From Gibbula magus (Eukaryota; Mollusca; Gastropoda; Trochida; Trochidae), in NCBI GenBank assembly GCA_936450465.1, contig OW388293.1, forward strand, positions 32,245,860 to 32,309,859: 64,000 bases of DNA, read 5' to 3'. The notes below the pieces were generated by a model. The model was not told the origin of the DNA, searched no databases, and saw only the letters and a program-made list of their open reading frames with translations. The translations under genes were made by a program, and so were the position numbers. This document shows positions 42,901-53,731 of the stretch, one piece after another. The stretch's first letter is position 1. Every line of letters begins with the position of its first letter.

Positions 42901-45900
42901 AACTCTCAAGAGACATATCATAAGACAGGACACTTTCATTAAAAGCCATAGAGTGCCAAAGTCATATATACGATGACCACACTGGACCGGTGGATGGGAC
43001 ACACTCGACTTCAACTACTACTCTGTGTTGTGTTGGGGAGAGAGACAGAGAGACAGAGAGACACAGAGACACAGAGAGAGAATGAGAAAGCCACTATATT
43101 GGCTGTGTTTGTTCTGGTTTATCTGGTGTTAGAGCAGCGTGCCGGGGCTCCGACTCAACATCAAGAGACAATTTCTAGCGACAGTTTAAAACATCCAGAC
43201 CATATGTAACAACCCTGCGTCCCAAGCTCGCTCAATCCCTACTCTTTGTTCCTATTGTAATTCTCTTCAAGCAGCGACTCATCTTCACTTCACATTTGCT
43301 TCCAACCTCTTCGTGGCTCGGTGAGATTCTCGGGTGTGATTGAGATCCCCTCACTGCTGCCTCTTTCCGCATTTGGAGCACGATCAGCCCCTTTGAAAAT
43401 AACTGTTCGTTTTCACTAGTTAAAGCCGATATTAACATTTCCTCGTATCCTTGTGTTGTTTTCGTTGGAGCTCTCTTCTGAAGCGTCCATATAATCTTCA
43501 TCCGTTCGGTGATCGCTTTCAGGCAATGGATGCAATTCAATGCGTTGAATTTATATTAAGTTGTTTTCGTATTATATGTTTGAAAATTTAAAAATTCCTC
43601 TTTTTAATATATGTTACCAGTTTACGCTAAATTCAGAAATACCTTTTCCCTCCAAATATTTCATTGCATTCATCAGGATGCAGTTTTGTGCAGCGTTAAT
43701 TCAGTGAACGAGTAATATATAAAACTACATACATAACGTTGATGGAAAACATATGTAATTAAATCAAAATATGCGACACACATGGAGATATAAATACAGG
43801 AATGTTCGTAGATTTCGAAACCCAATTTTCATAAAATAGGAGAATATTTTCTTGATGCTAAAACTCGATACAAATTGAATATGGGCACCCAGCAGAGACA
43901 CGGGGAAAGCACCTTGCAAGAGGAATAGTTGAGGAAACACTGTCAGTGTCACCTTACAAATACTTTAAAACCTAGCACGTGCTGAAGGAATATGTGGGCT
44001 TGTTGTCGGCACGATTACCTAACTCATTACGCCTTCCAGCATATTGCGCGTGTCGCTTTCTTCTTCTGGCTTGTCTTTCAAACATGTCAGTTTTGTGAAG
44101 TCGTTGGATCGGAACAGGTTTTAATCAGGCTTGCATTTGGTAATGAATTCGTGTTTTCGTTTTTAGTTTCTTTGGTTGAAACCTTTGTTGATTTTGAAAG
44201 TGTGTAGTTTTAATGTTATACGTTACAAAGTTAAACAAAGGGAAAGTGGTTCAGTTACATACCGTTTTCTGTAAACAATTGTATTTAAAGTTTCTGTCAA
44301 ACAGAACGAGCCCTGTGAAGAGGAGTTCAGAACATCGGGGAAGAGTATTTGGTGACTGAAAAAATAAATTACGTTTGAAACTAAAAAGAGATTTGCTTGT
44401 TAACACATTTTGAGTGACATCGTACCTGACATCACGTGGGTTATGATAAGCATCGCGTTGCATCACAAAACATCCTCTCGATCGCATATGGGGTGCATCA
44501 CATGGCATCATGAAAAGCACCTTTAAAACGAATACCGTTTTAGAAATTGCATCATGTGGCATTACCAAGACATTTGATGATTCCAAGGTTTCAACGCAAA
44601 AACATAACCGCTTAAGAAATTGGATCATGTGGCATTACGAAGACGTCGTATGATTCCAAGGTTTCAACACAAAAACATGGCCGCTTTCAAAATTAGATCA
44701 TGTGGCATTACGAAGTCATCGTATGATTCCAAGGTTTCAACACAATAACATAGAAATTGGATCATGTGGTACCACCAAAATCATCATAGAAATGCAAGGA
44801 AATATACTATTAAAACATAGGGGAAACCCTGTTTGTTGACCCCCTGCACATGAGTACATGAATAAATATTGTTTAAACCACAACTCTTTATTCATTGTAT
44901 GCTATAACATAACTCATAGTCATACACTCAGACTATGAAAAAAGTATTTATTCTGAAAATATTACCATTTTATCAAATATTGAAAAGGAGACTGTAAGAA
45001 ATGGAATTTTCACATGTATAAAAAAGGCTCCTTTTCAATGGGTTTTTTTTTCACAATCTAAGTGTTAGACTACATAACTCAATGTGCATCATTTTGCATC
45101 ACGGCAGCATTATGACAAGTCATAATTACATAGCATAAAACATGTACATCATTGAGACTGATGGGACTTTGCGAACTTGAAAACAACAGTTTAGAAATCT
45201 TCGGATTTATTCTTTCTTTTTGGCAATGATAAGCCGTTTAAAAGTTCCCCCACTCATTACAAAATACTATAATACACCTCAATACGATATTCAATACTGG
45301 TTAAAGTAAATACACGGACATATCAATAGCACCTTTGCTAATCCTCACACATCGAAATCAAAGAGATTAACAACATTCCTATACGTAGATGATCCCTCTC
45401 AAGCGTTGAGTTACTAGGCAGGGGAAGGGTACTTGAGTCGATGCTGGAGATAGTTCGTGCTGGGACCCCAGTCACAATTACCGCGCTCTCCCCGCTGTTA
45501 TATAATCATTAAACTGCCCGGTCCTATACTGCTAAATCAATAGGGCCAAGAGAGCACCCTTGTCTCAGCGTGTTTACTCGTGCTAGAGACTGTCTCCTGG
45601 AATCCAGGAACCTGCAACAAAGCCTTTGATGTTGCATATCACGAACTCTCACAGGTCTGTGCTAGTTCGTCTTGTACAGTGTGCAGGGGTCGCTGGGTTT
45701 TCATTAAATATGTTCTTTCTGAATTAGAATGTTTGTTCTGAGGCTACGAGGTCAATATAGTTGTGGTTTGTGCACCGATTGTTCATCAATTATTTAACTT
45801 TTTTCTCGAATGATTTTAGCTGATAAATACATATTGAATTATATAAAATATAAATATTTTACCATAACTATAACAATCAATTTCCCCAGGCCAGTATGCC

Positions 45901-48900
45901 CTAATGAAATATGCCGTTAAAATGAGCTCCTACATACCACACTGCCTCAACCAATAGTTACATTTCACTTTTCTGAATACTGTATAAACTATAAAAAAAC
46001 ACACCCAAAAGCGATATAGACTTTAAAATATATTTTCAAATAATTATTTATGTCTATTATTAAATTTGTTAAAGTGGAAAAATCTTTGTAATCATTAACG
46101 TCTCTTATTTCTATATCATGTGCAACTTCCAAACGCAAGGCATAACTCTTGCCAGTCTGCATTACTGGCTGATTTAACCCTTGCGGTATTTCCCTAGCTT
46201 TCTTGTGTCGAGGCAGTGAATCGCTGCACTGGAAATGCATAGCGGGCCTGGATTTCTAAACACAGATTTCTTAAGGAAATACTGCAAGGCCTAAATCAGC
46301 CAGTAATGGAGACTGGCAAGAGTTATGCCTTGCATTGGGAAGTTGTATCATGTATAACCCAGTCATAACACAGTTAACAACTATGAACAAATGCGCTAGA
46401 AATGATGTTTATTTATGACACTAAAGTTGTACAACTCTGCTTCCAGACGGTCCACTGATGTCACAGAGAAACTTCCCAGCATCTTTCTGGAACAGTGCGT
46501 ACCAACCCACCCCGACCCCCACCCTGGGTCACCCTGACTTCCAGTTCTCGTCCAACCCCTACTTCCCCGCCTCCCTCCACGGTCTGTCCAGTCTCCACCA
46601 CCAGGACCCTTGGCACTACCCCCTGACGTCACAGACGTCCTCCTACCCCCACAGGGGCATGCACTACGACCTCTCCTACCCTTCCATGGCCAGCACGAGT
46701 CGCTTCTCGCCCAACTACGGGTCTCTCCTGATGAACTCTTCCATGAGGAGCAGCCAGTTCGGGTCTATGGGGCAGTGTGATCTGGGGAAAGGTGCAGACC
46801 ATACAAGACCGAGGTATCCAGACCCGAGGCTGGGGACGGAGTTCTCCACACATTCAGCGTTACCAGGTAAATGTGAATTTCGATAATAAAAAAGAAGATT
46901 TGTTTAGCGTCACTATACATTGACTTTTATTATATGGATATTTGGTCCCGTTGTAAAACCTGTTAAATTTCTCTTTCATAAGGCTCGTGTGTACAACGTC
47001 ACTTTGACCTTTTTTAAATCTAAAACAAGTCTCTAATAAGTCTATAACATGATTTATCAGGTTGAATGTTCAGCTGCGATAAGAGCTCTATTCATGGGTA
47101 CATTGGTGTCCTACAACTCATGCTGTCCCTAGGCGCGTTGAACACATTTAATAAGGTTCCGTTGTAGGCCGAGGTGACAGTCGTCAATTTATTTTCACAA
47201 AGCTTTATCCAAGCGCATGCAAGGCAAATATATGGACTGTTTTAAACATACAAATGTAATTTTAAACTAAATTGGACTTTTTCTGATACTGTTTAAAAAG
47301 GTTGGATTCAAAATACCATCAAACTGAGAGATAGCTATATTTGGTGTTATTTTGTAGAAAAATATGTCCTTAATCTAATAATGTCATAACAATAATATGT
47401 GTCCTCGGTATTTGTTCAACAAATTGTCTTCCCCTAGGTCACCGGTTGTTGAAAGCATAAGATCAATAACAGTTCTCTCTATAGTAAAATATTTCCCATT
47501 ATTATTCAGTTTGTATTTTTAAAAATACATTTAATTATTTATGTGAATGAAATCAGAAAAAACAATTGCAAGGCAGAATGTAGTAAATGTCCATAAATTA
47601 ACTTTCAGGACAACATTGAGTTTTTAAATACAATATTCATTCATCAAGCCAACAAAGCATTTTTTTATTAAGATTATTTTGTAAATGACAGTTCTACCAA
47701 TCCTACAAAATCACATAATTATTGTGAATAATTAAATATTCATAATAACATTAAATAATACAAAGACTACATGTCGCAAACACTAACTACTATGTTATAA
47801 AACTTTTGACAAATCATCAAATCGGAAAAGGATGACGATTTCTACAAAACGACCTCCCATTATTTTTTGGATGTAATAAAACGTCAGGATAAAAAAGATT
47901 GATTTAAAAAAGAGAGAATACATCACTGAGAGAGAAATTCGAGTAACGTACAGTAATACACACATAACTCTCACGTCAAACTGTATTTTAACCCCAGGGA
48001 AAATTAAAAAGCATGTTTATAACAATCTTCGAAAGGCAACATATATTTCATGGGGAGATTGTGAACCGGACCACCCTGAAATCGTTTGAAGTTTCGTAAC
48101 AGCCAAATACAACTGTTGCAAGTAATATATAGCTTGTCAATTTCATCATTTCTACACGCTACAAGAAAGTTACAAACATTTATTTACCCAAAACATGCCA
48201 CTTAAATTTGACAACGCCTCTCAACCAGCAAGCTGGGTCTCTAATTGAGTAATTAAAACTATTTGTTACGAACCCCTCTGATTGAAAAGCTTAGCAACTG
48301 TTTCTGAACTGCTGGTGCATTTCATGTTTATTTCATATCACGCCGAGCACGTGTTGAAATTTACAACTCCGTGCGCTTCATGGTTTGCGTGGCGATAAGC
48401 AGAGAAAACAAACAGCGATGAGACGAGTAGATTTATGTTGTTAAACACTCTTCGATTGACCGGGGAGAGAAAAAAAATCGAGACTTAGGCCTAACCCTGA
48501 ACATGAAAAATTGTGAAATTATAATGTAAAGAAAAAAGGATACAAATGTTCAAACTAAAAAATTGTAAGTACTGATAGTAATAGAATTAATTATACAAAT
48601 GTAGTGAAAAGTACATATTTGAAAATATATTACATTCTGAATTTAATATTTTACGGTTTTGATGGTACGTGTATTCATTTAATTTATCTATAAGTACCAA
48701 CACTACCTATACAGTTAATCATTATTAATTTTAAAATGTTTCATATACACGATGACTTGTTCTAAATTTATATCAAGTTTCTAATTTATACATCCATCTT
48801 GAAACATATTAATTAGAATAAAATAAAATATAATCATTTAGCATAATTACCCCTCAAAAAACCGAGTGCTAGTTTCTGTGTCATCTCACTGATGGGTGAG

Positions 48901-51900
48901 GCAGAGAACACCTGTGTAGAATGTCTGACACAAACTAAATAACGATTTACTAAACAAAACACACAAAAAATCTCTCAAAAATTTGAAAAACAATCACGGG
49001 GCCGGTAACAGCAAATGGAAATGAATAGAGATTATCAATTAATTTCAAACTCAAATATTATCTTCCTTAGAGGAATTGCATCGTTAAAAAAGTAAAAAGA
49101 AGTGAAATGGTTGAAGGAAATTACCATCACAATATGATCCAGTGGCTACATTGATTCCGAATCTCGACGAACAATACATTGCCTGTATTGAGATAAAACC
49201 TTGTACATTTTTGTAACGCCAAACTAAATAAAAATATTTGTGGCTAAATTTCATGAAATCCAAAAACGTTTCTTCACGTTTGGTCGTACTTCTGTTTTTG
49301 ATGAAAGCGACATTGTACGAAGGCCCTAAACAATAGCTCGGTTAGAATCCACTATATTACTTTGGGCGATCTATGTGTAAAGAAGGCCACTGTATCAACA
49401 CAGCAGAGAACAACTCGCTCAGAAGAACATGTTCCACATAATTATCATGTATCTAACTGTTTGGGGGCACTCGACCAAGGCCATACTAGTCTACCGAATT
49501 CCAACACCAATGTAAACTACTACACTTTGATCCTAAGGTTCCTACTATATGCATTGTAACATTGTAACCTCAATTGTAACAGTATCGATGTATTGCCATG
49601 GAAGTTATTGCAATTTAAGAATAATCGGTATTTCACGGTTTTTGGGAAACATGATTAATTTCAATGAATATCTTGTTCAGTATTAATGACATCTCTCGCA
49701 GACCTGTCAATTATCGTAAATTCACATCGACTCTATATGCAAGCATGTATTTTTCTAACACGTGCAATTTGTTCATATACATTAATATTAACCAATGCAG
49801 ATTAACCTAAATGTGACATTGACATTTGAACAATACCTCAACTATTCTGCTTGATTTAACCAATCTAATAGTAAATATCAGTGTTTCTGTTTTATCTTTG
49901 AGTTTCAAATTATTAAAACGAACACAATAAGTCAAAAGAAGAATTCAAGTTCATTCAAGACATATTGATTTTTAATATAGAAAGATAAAGTGGTTATATT
50001 TATAAAGGAATTTCACCCTTTATAGTTCAAAATTCAAACCATCAACAATGATTGCAAGTTAAATTTATTTTTTAATTTTGATATTTGTAGAAAGTGTATA
50101 AGTATAGCAAAAACCATCTTCATTCTTTCTGATACCTTTCTTAATAATTATAATTTTGGTCGAGTAACAACTTTTGTATATTTATATGTTTAATATTCAA
50201 TTGTACCATGGGCCACGCGTGTGAAATACGAAATAACGGATGATTTGAAAATATAAGGTTTTTAAGTACATTTACAAGTTGTGCTTTGGAACAGTAGGAG
50301 TAGGTCTATATACTAAGTCACTTTTGAGTCTTTAACAAAACCTAGCCTGAGTGTATGCCAATAGCGAGGTCTGCAGCTCACATGTAGAAGGACTGATTCC
50401 ATCTTATCTGGCCGAGACTTACTCCAATTACTGTCCTATGTCGGTGGAGTAATTAAACACATTGTGAAATCTACCATCTCCTGCAGTAACAGATCGACTC
50501 CTTCTCTGGAAGTGGCACCAAATAAAACCTAATCTTTCCAGAAACTATTTTGAAACGAAAACCCCGCCCTGTTTAAATCACGCACTTATTCGGTGCCCAT
50601 GTGTTTCTGGAACCAGCCTTGTTATCACTTGTCTATAAACAATACATGCTGATATAGGAATCACCCTGCTGATCGTATCTTCCTCTCTAACCTGCTAACA
50701 TATGTGAAGATTTGAGCTCGCCACTTACTCCCAATATCAATTCAGACTATTTCTAAGGCGTTACTACGTAAAGGTGTTTTCAATTAGGTGTGATACCTCG
50801 CGATGATGTCTATATTACATAAGTCTCTGATATCCAAGTCTTACATGACATTTGAATGATTAAAAAGATGCAAAGACATTTCAGGAAGGTCCAGAACATG
50901 TATATTTCATGCTGCCGTCCGCCTTTTAAAGGCCTCGATAAAGGATAATTTTAATTTTGATTTAATTATCCTTTTGAAAACAATAAACACATCAGCTGCC
51001 TTTTAATTTATTGTGAAGATCATGACGTTAGCATCCTTATTGTGCGAAGTGCTAAGGAGTAAGGGTAGAGCAATGATGAATGTGGGGCTCACTCGTCGGG
51101 CTTTCAGTTGAAACACAACACCGGGTTATAAAAGTTGTCTTGATAATCAATTGCATATTGTCTCGATTTTATGCTCAATTGATTCCGATATATAATATAC
51201 ATGGAGATAATAATCTGTCATTCATTTAGAAATTTTTTTATTACAGGTGGACTTTGATATAGTATAAGTTGGTAAAACAACGAGAACATAAACATTATTA
51301 AATATGAATTAATAGTAAATTCAAAACTGTTAAAATATGAAAGTAAAGCTGCTTTGATGAATAAAGCAAAGAGTAATTGTTTTACTATATATTCACATTT
51401 ATCACGTTTGGGGTATATAGAGTGAAAGCCCTCTACATCGGCACTCGTAGGGACTGGGAAAAAGCCGGTATTACGAGCGTGTCGGTTTATAGAGCTTTAT
51501 GTTTAGAATGACGACTGAACAACTGTACTATGTGTAAATATAAATGTGTTGTTTGACCTAGGAGTATGGGCATTAGTTATATTACATTTATCATTGTCAA
51601 TAAACCAAAGGAATCATCATTACCATGATGTTTTGCTAAGGCTAAGGTATTATGATAACAAATGTGGATGAATTGTTACGTATATAATAATTCAAGACGT
51701 ATTGCTAAAGCTAAACTGATGGGTAAAAAGCAAAGAGTATGGATGAATTATAAAGGGAAAAGCAAAGAGCATGAATAACGCAGAAGCACATCTCCCCGCC
51801 CGAGTAACTGAGTAATGACAGGCTCGTCTCGTATATCTACGTTACACTCGGGGAGTCAACACACCATGCTAATTTCCTCGAGGTAATCTGACCCATTCGC

Positions 51901-52018
51901 CAAGATTCCGTGGGCTGTAGAATTTATCGTCACGACAATAACTATATCCATGCCTATTTGTCTTACAGGTTTGGAGGGCTCGCTACAAGAGGCGGGTAAA
52001 GACTTATACTGGTTTTAA
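33853..52018 (+). CDS. VGLL2: Vestigial-like transcription co-activator (VGLL2/3 type, single TDU domain), four exons joined
   Basis: Join of 33853-33924, 34231-34495, 46447-46866 and 51969-52018 gives 807 nt, that is 268 codons plus TAA. Every junction is GT-AG and the phases agree (0, 1, 1). Seen in the product: N-terminus MSCVDIMYQPYS, a Tondu domain at about residues 68-95 (NCVLLTYFSGD followed by VDEHFSRAL, with the V-x-x-H-F motif), an RNFPASFWNSAY block at 120-131, a Ser/Pro/His/Tyr-rich stretch to about 250, and C-terminus KDLYWF. Vestigial-like proteins have no DNA-binding domain. They act in the nucleus by binding TEAD/Scalloped factors through the TDU and steering muscle, wing or neural target genes. 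One TDU near the N-terminus and a length near 270-330 fit VGLL2/3/vestigial rather than VGLL4, which has two TDUs near its C-terminus. The gene stands alone in the window, as is usual for developmental regulators with large flanking control regions. Family is near certain; the exact paralogue name is inference. Confidence 0.93.
33925..34230 (+). other. VGLL2: vestigial-like intron 1 (306 bp, phase 0)
   Basis: GTACACATAA donor to TATTCCACAG acceptor. Contains a poly-T run near 33966 and otherwise nothing recognisable. Confidence 0.85.
34231..34495 (+). CDS. VGLL2: vestigial-like exon 2, encoding the Tondu (TDU) domain
   Basis: Acceptor TATTCCACAG ends at 34230 and donor AAAG/GTAAGA starts at 34496. 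The exon enters in phase 0 and leaves in phase 1. It encodes residues 25-112. The acidic/lysine stretch VKEEELDKDLQPKE precedes the TDU (residues about 68-95): a beta-strand segment NCVLLTYFSGD, then a helix SVVDEHFSRAL. These are the two TEAD contact elements known for the family, and the valine, histidine and phenylalanine of VxxHF are all present. A Ser-rich tail follows. If the donor is not used, the frame reads on for Gly-Lys-Ile and stops at 34504-34506, which would give a TDU-only protein of about 115 residues. Confidence 0.95.
38034..38054. repeat. (TA)n microsatellite
   Basis: Uninterrupted TA dinucleotides followed by a short GA run, in intron 2 of the vestigial-like gene. Confidence 0.9.
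39258..42316 (+). repeat. 46-bp minisatellite, about 66 copies, within intron 2
   Basis: Unit reads TTGTCAGCTTACACCAGCCG then TAGCTTTATATGTATCTGTC then TGAATA (46 bp). Variant units are interspersed (ACCAGACATAG, CAGCACAAC, ACAAACCGTAG, TAAACATTG). The first part of the array prefers TAAACATTG ends and the rest TGAATATTG. The last 130 bp are degenerate. Because 46 is not a multiple of three, open frames within it are artefacts. The array sits in the gene's largest intron and lies on the transcribed strand. Confidence 0.97.
43038..43082 (+). repeat. GA/CA-type microsatellite
   Basis: Repeated GAGAGACA units drifting into ACAGAGACACAGAGAGAG. Located in intron 2. Confidence 0.85.
44543..44790 (+). 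repeat. 73-bp tandem repeat, a little over three copies
   Basis: AAATTGGATCATGTGGCATT-like starts at 44543, 44617, 44690 and 44755. Each copy carries ATGATTCCAAGGTTTCAACA. The last copy is shortened to about 64 bp and then decays. In intron 2. Confidence 0.85.
46122..46345. mobile_element. Foldback/MITE element, copy 1, with 8-bp target duplication
   Basis: CAACTTCC at the left end pairs with GGAAGTTG at the right. The arms extend about 70 bp with few mismatches (GCATAACTCTTGCCAGTCTG against the complement of GAGACTGGCAAGAGTTATGC). The direct repeat TATCATGT flanks it at 46114-46121 and 46346-46353. Eight-base target duplications are typical of hAT and some other cut-and-paste DNA transposons. 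It contains no transposase, so it is non-autonomous. It lies 101 bp before exon 3 of the vestigial-like gene. A relative is at 63026-63272. Confidence 0.8.
46447..46866 (+). CDS. VGLL2: vestigial-like exon 3 (central Ser/Pro/His-rich region)
   Basis: Acceptor TGCTTCCAG ends at 46446 and donor CCAG/GTAAAT starts at 46867. Enters and leaves in phase 1, so the first codon (Asp113) is split with exon 2. Opens with DGPLMSQRNFPASFWNSAYQ, the second conserved block of VGLL2/3-type proteins. The remainder is rich in Pro, Ser, His, Tyr and Met with no globular fold visible, as expected for a disordered activation region. The exon is clearly more G+C-rich than the flanking introns, an independent sign of coding. 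Read-through into the intron adds only KCEFR and a stop at 46884-46886, so the true C-terminus needs exon 4. Confidence 0.93.
46867..51968 (+). other. VGLL2: vestigial-like intron 3 (about 5.1 kb, phase 1)
   Basis: Mostly AT-rich unique sequence. I see no repeats of note and no coding segment. The G+C-richer stretch 50300-50760 resembles non-coding conserved DNA but nothing specific is recognisable. Confidence 0.75.
51969..52018 (+). CDS. VGLL2: vestigial-like exon 4 (50-nt terminal coding exon, ends KDLYWF)
   Basis: Acceptor TTGTCTTACAG ends at 51968. The split glycine codon is completed, followed by LEGSLQEAGKDLYWF and TAA at 52016-52018. Phase 1 entry matches exon 3 exactly. The compact C-terminal KDLYWF is, from memory, shared by VGLL2/3 proteins, so this micro-exon is very likely real although far too short to stand out as an open frame. 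The 3' untranslated region must continue beyond 52018. Confidence 0.88.
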
Positions 52019-52173
52019 AACAGCCCAGGATGGACTTCCGAAAATGTGCTGTCAGGCCTGCTAAACGCAAGGTTTCAACACAGGTGATGTTTGTCGTACT
52101 AAGCTCGGAAGGATTGGCAAATCACTTCAATTACCTCCTATGGTCCTTCTGAGATTGCGACCCGCGATTCAAG

Positions 52174-52275
52174 ATGGCGGCATGGCCTTCCGACTCCGAG
52201 AAACAGCGTCGGCCATATTGGCTGAGGGATTATAAGACTCAGGAAAATAATTTGAAATATTTCAGAAGGTCTTAG
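52174..52275 (+). other. 33-codon small ORF just after the vestigial-like stop
   Basis: ATG in the context CAAGATGGCGGC (a strong YY1-type motif), running MAAWPSDSEKQRR and on to a TAG at 52273-52275. The peptide is polar and charged with an RRPYWLRDYK segment and no signal or membrane segment. If the vestigial-like 3' untranslated region extends this far it would be a downstream ORF. Equally it could be a YY1 site with a chance frame. Confidence 0.2.
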
Positions 52276-52528
52276 TCATTGGGAGTTAAGAAAACTGGTG
52301 GTGTTCTCGTTGAAAGCTAGCTCCGGACATTGACGAGTGGTGCAAAAAATGCACGGGGAGAAAACAGAGAAAGTAACTGAACAGGAATGTGATCCAACTT
52401 ACATTGACATAACCAAACATTCTGAGAGTGAAACATTCTGAGAGTGAAACATTCTGATAAAGGACAGAATTGTAATGTGATGAATGAACAGTGCGGCTCA
52501 GTGGTTATGGCCTGTATAAAGTAAATGG

Positions 52529-53047
52529 TGTCCAAAGAATTCATTTGAACTGTGTTCAGTTCTGACTATGAACGCTATGGTGTCCAAAGAATCCATTTGA
52601 ACAGTGTTCAATTCTGACTATCAACACTATGGTGCCTAAAGAATTATTTTGAAAAGTGTTCAGTTCTGACTATGAACGCTATAGTGCCTAAAGAATTCAT
52701 TTAATCAGTGGTCAGTTCTAACTATGAACGCTATGGTGTCCAAAGAATCACTTTGAACAGTGTTCGATTCTGACTATCAACGCTATGGCGTCCAAAGAAT
52801 TCATTTCAACAGTGTTCAGTTCTAACTGACAACGCAATGGTGCCTTATGAATTCATTTAAACAGTGGTCAGTTCTAACTATGAACGTTATTGTGCCTAAA
52901 GAATTCATTTGAACAGTGTTCAGTTCTGACTATCAACGCTATGACGTCCAAAGAATTCATTTGAACAGTGTTCAGTTCTGACTATCAACGCTATGGCGTC
53001 CAAAGAATTCATTTGAACAGTGTTCAGTTCTGATTATGAACGCTATG
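52529..53047 (+). repeat. 52-bp tandem repeat, about 10 copies
   Basis: Unit TGTCCAAAGAATTCATTTGA then ACAGTGTTCAGTTCTGACTA then TGAACGCTATGG. Copies start at 52529, 52581 and so on. They differ by several substitutions (TGCCTAAAG, GTGGTCAG), so the array is older than the 82-bp one. It lies 0.5 kb downstream of the vestigial-like stop and may be in its 3' untranslated region. Confidence 0.95.
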
Positions 53048-53618
53048 ACGTCTCTTCAAACGTGTCTCATTCCCTTTCATTCTCATCTTCTCTCATCTCT
53101 TTCATATTCACCATATTCCAATGATAATCACATCAACAAGTTACTTATAAAACCTTTTCAAGATTTGATTTTCATCCTTCTTTTGCTGTTGAAGATCCAA
53201 GTTTATACCCGAAATGTGTTCAACGATAAAACCGAAATCTTTCACATTCTTCAAGTGTTCATTTATGTCATTAACCTGTTAATACGCTTTTGTAATTACA
53301 ATATTTGTCATTCTGGCCATTCATTTAATTTATTTCAATCTGAAACATACTCGATCGTACACATTATCATACTCAAACAGATCAAATAAGGTTTTAGTAA
53401 TAGCAGAGTCAATAAGAAAATTAAAATTCGAAATTTGTAAATTGCAAAGCGAATATATACCCCTCCTTGTGATGTCTACTCTGAAGTCTTTACGTTCTTT
53501 ATTAATTTACTTTCATATTGTCAGCTTTCATATTTACCACATGTTACATTTATCATCCTTCTGCCTATGGCAACAATACCTGTGATAGCTCACTTTCATT
53601 ATTATTATAATTGAACTC

Positions 53619-53669
53619 TGACGTCATCATGCGCATTATGACATCATCAATTGTGCTGTGATGTCATCA
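53619..53669. promoter_or_regulatory. Three-copy CRE-like array, 20-bp period
   Basis: TGACGTCATCA at 53619, TGACATCATCA at 53639 and TGATGTCATCA at 53659, exactly 20 bp apart. The first is a full palindromic CRE with a CATCA extension; the others are one-base variants. CREB/ATF/AP-1 bZIP factors bind this core. Confidence 0.55.
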
Positions 53670-53725
53670 TTTGTATTATTACGACATTGCTTATTATATG
53701 TATATATGATTCATCTTTATCATAA

Positions 53726-53731
53726 AATAAA
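53726..53731 (+). terminator. Candidate AATAAA polyadenylation signal for vestigial-like
   Basis: First canonical AATAAA found downstream of the stop codon at 52018. Using it would give a 3' untranslated region of about 1.7 kb that includes the 52-bp tandem repeat. An ATTAAA at about 53420 is an alternative. Position is a guess based on the hexamer only. Confidence 0.25.

Larger units (their letters stand above)
34496..46446 (+). other. VGLL2: vestigial-like intron 2 (about 12 kb, phase 1)
   Basis: Large first-domain-flanking intron running from the donor after the TDU exon to the acceptor before exon 3. It carries a (TA)n tract, the 46-bp minisatellite, a GA/CA microsatellite, a 73-bp short tandem repeat and a foldback element close to the acceptor. 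No second gene could be supported on either strand. The ORFs inside 40985-42006 are only the minisatellite read through in one frame. C-rich patches at about 37137-37200 and 37905-37980 are unexplained. Confidence 0.8.

Noticed and set aside
46396..46853. Minus-strand frames (78 and 74 codons) opposite vestigial-like exon 3
   Set aside because: They are shadows of the G+C-rich coding exon on the other strand.
53036..53389. 117-codon frame downstream of the 52-bp repeat
   Set aside because: Its start lies in the last repeat unit and the product is a low-complexity hydrophobic string typical of AT-rich non-coding DNA.
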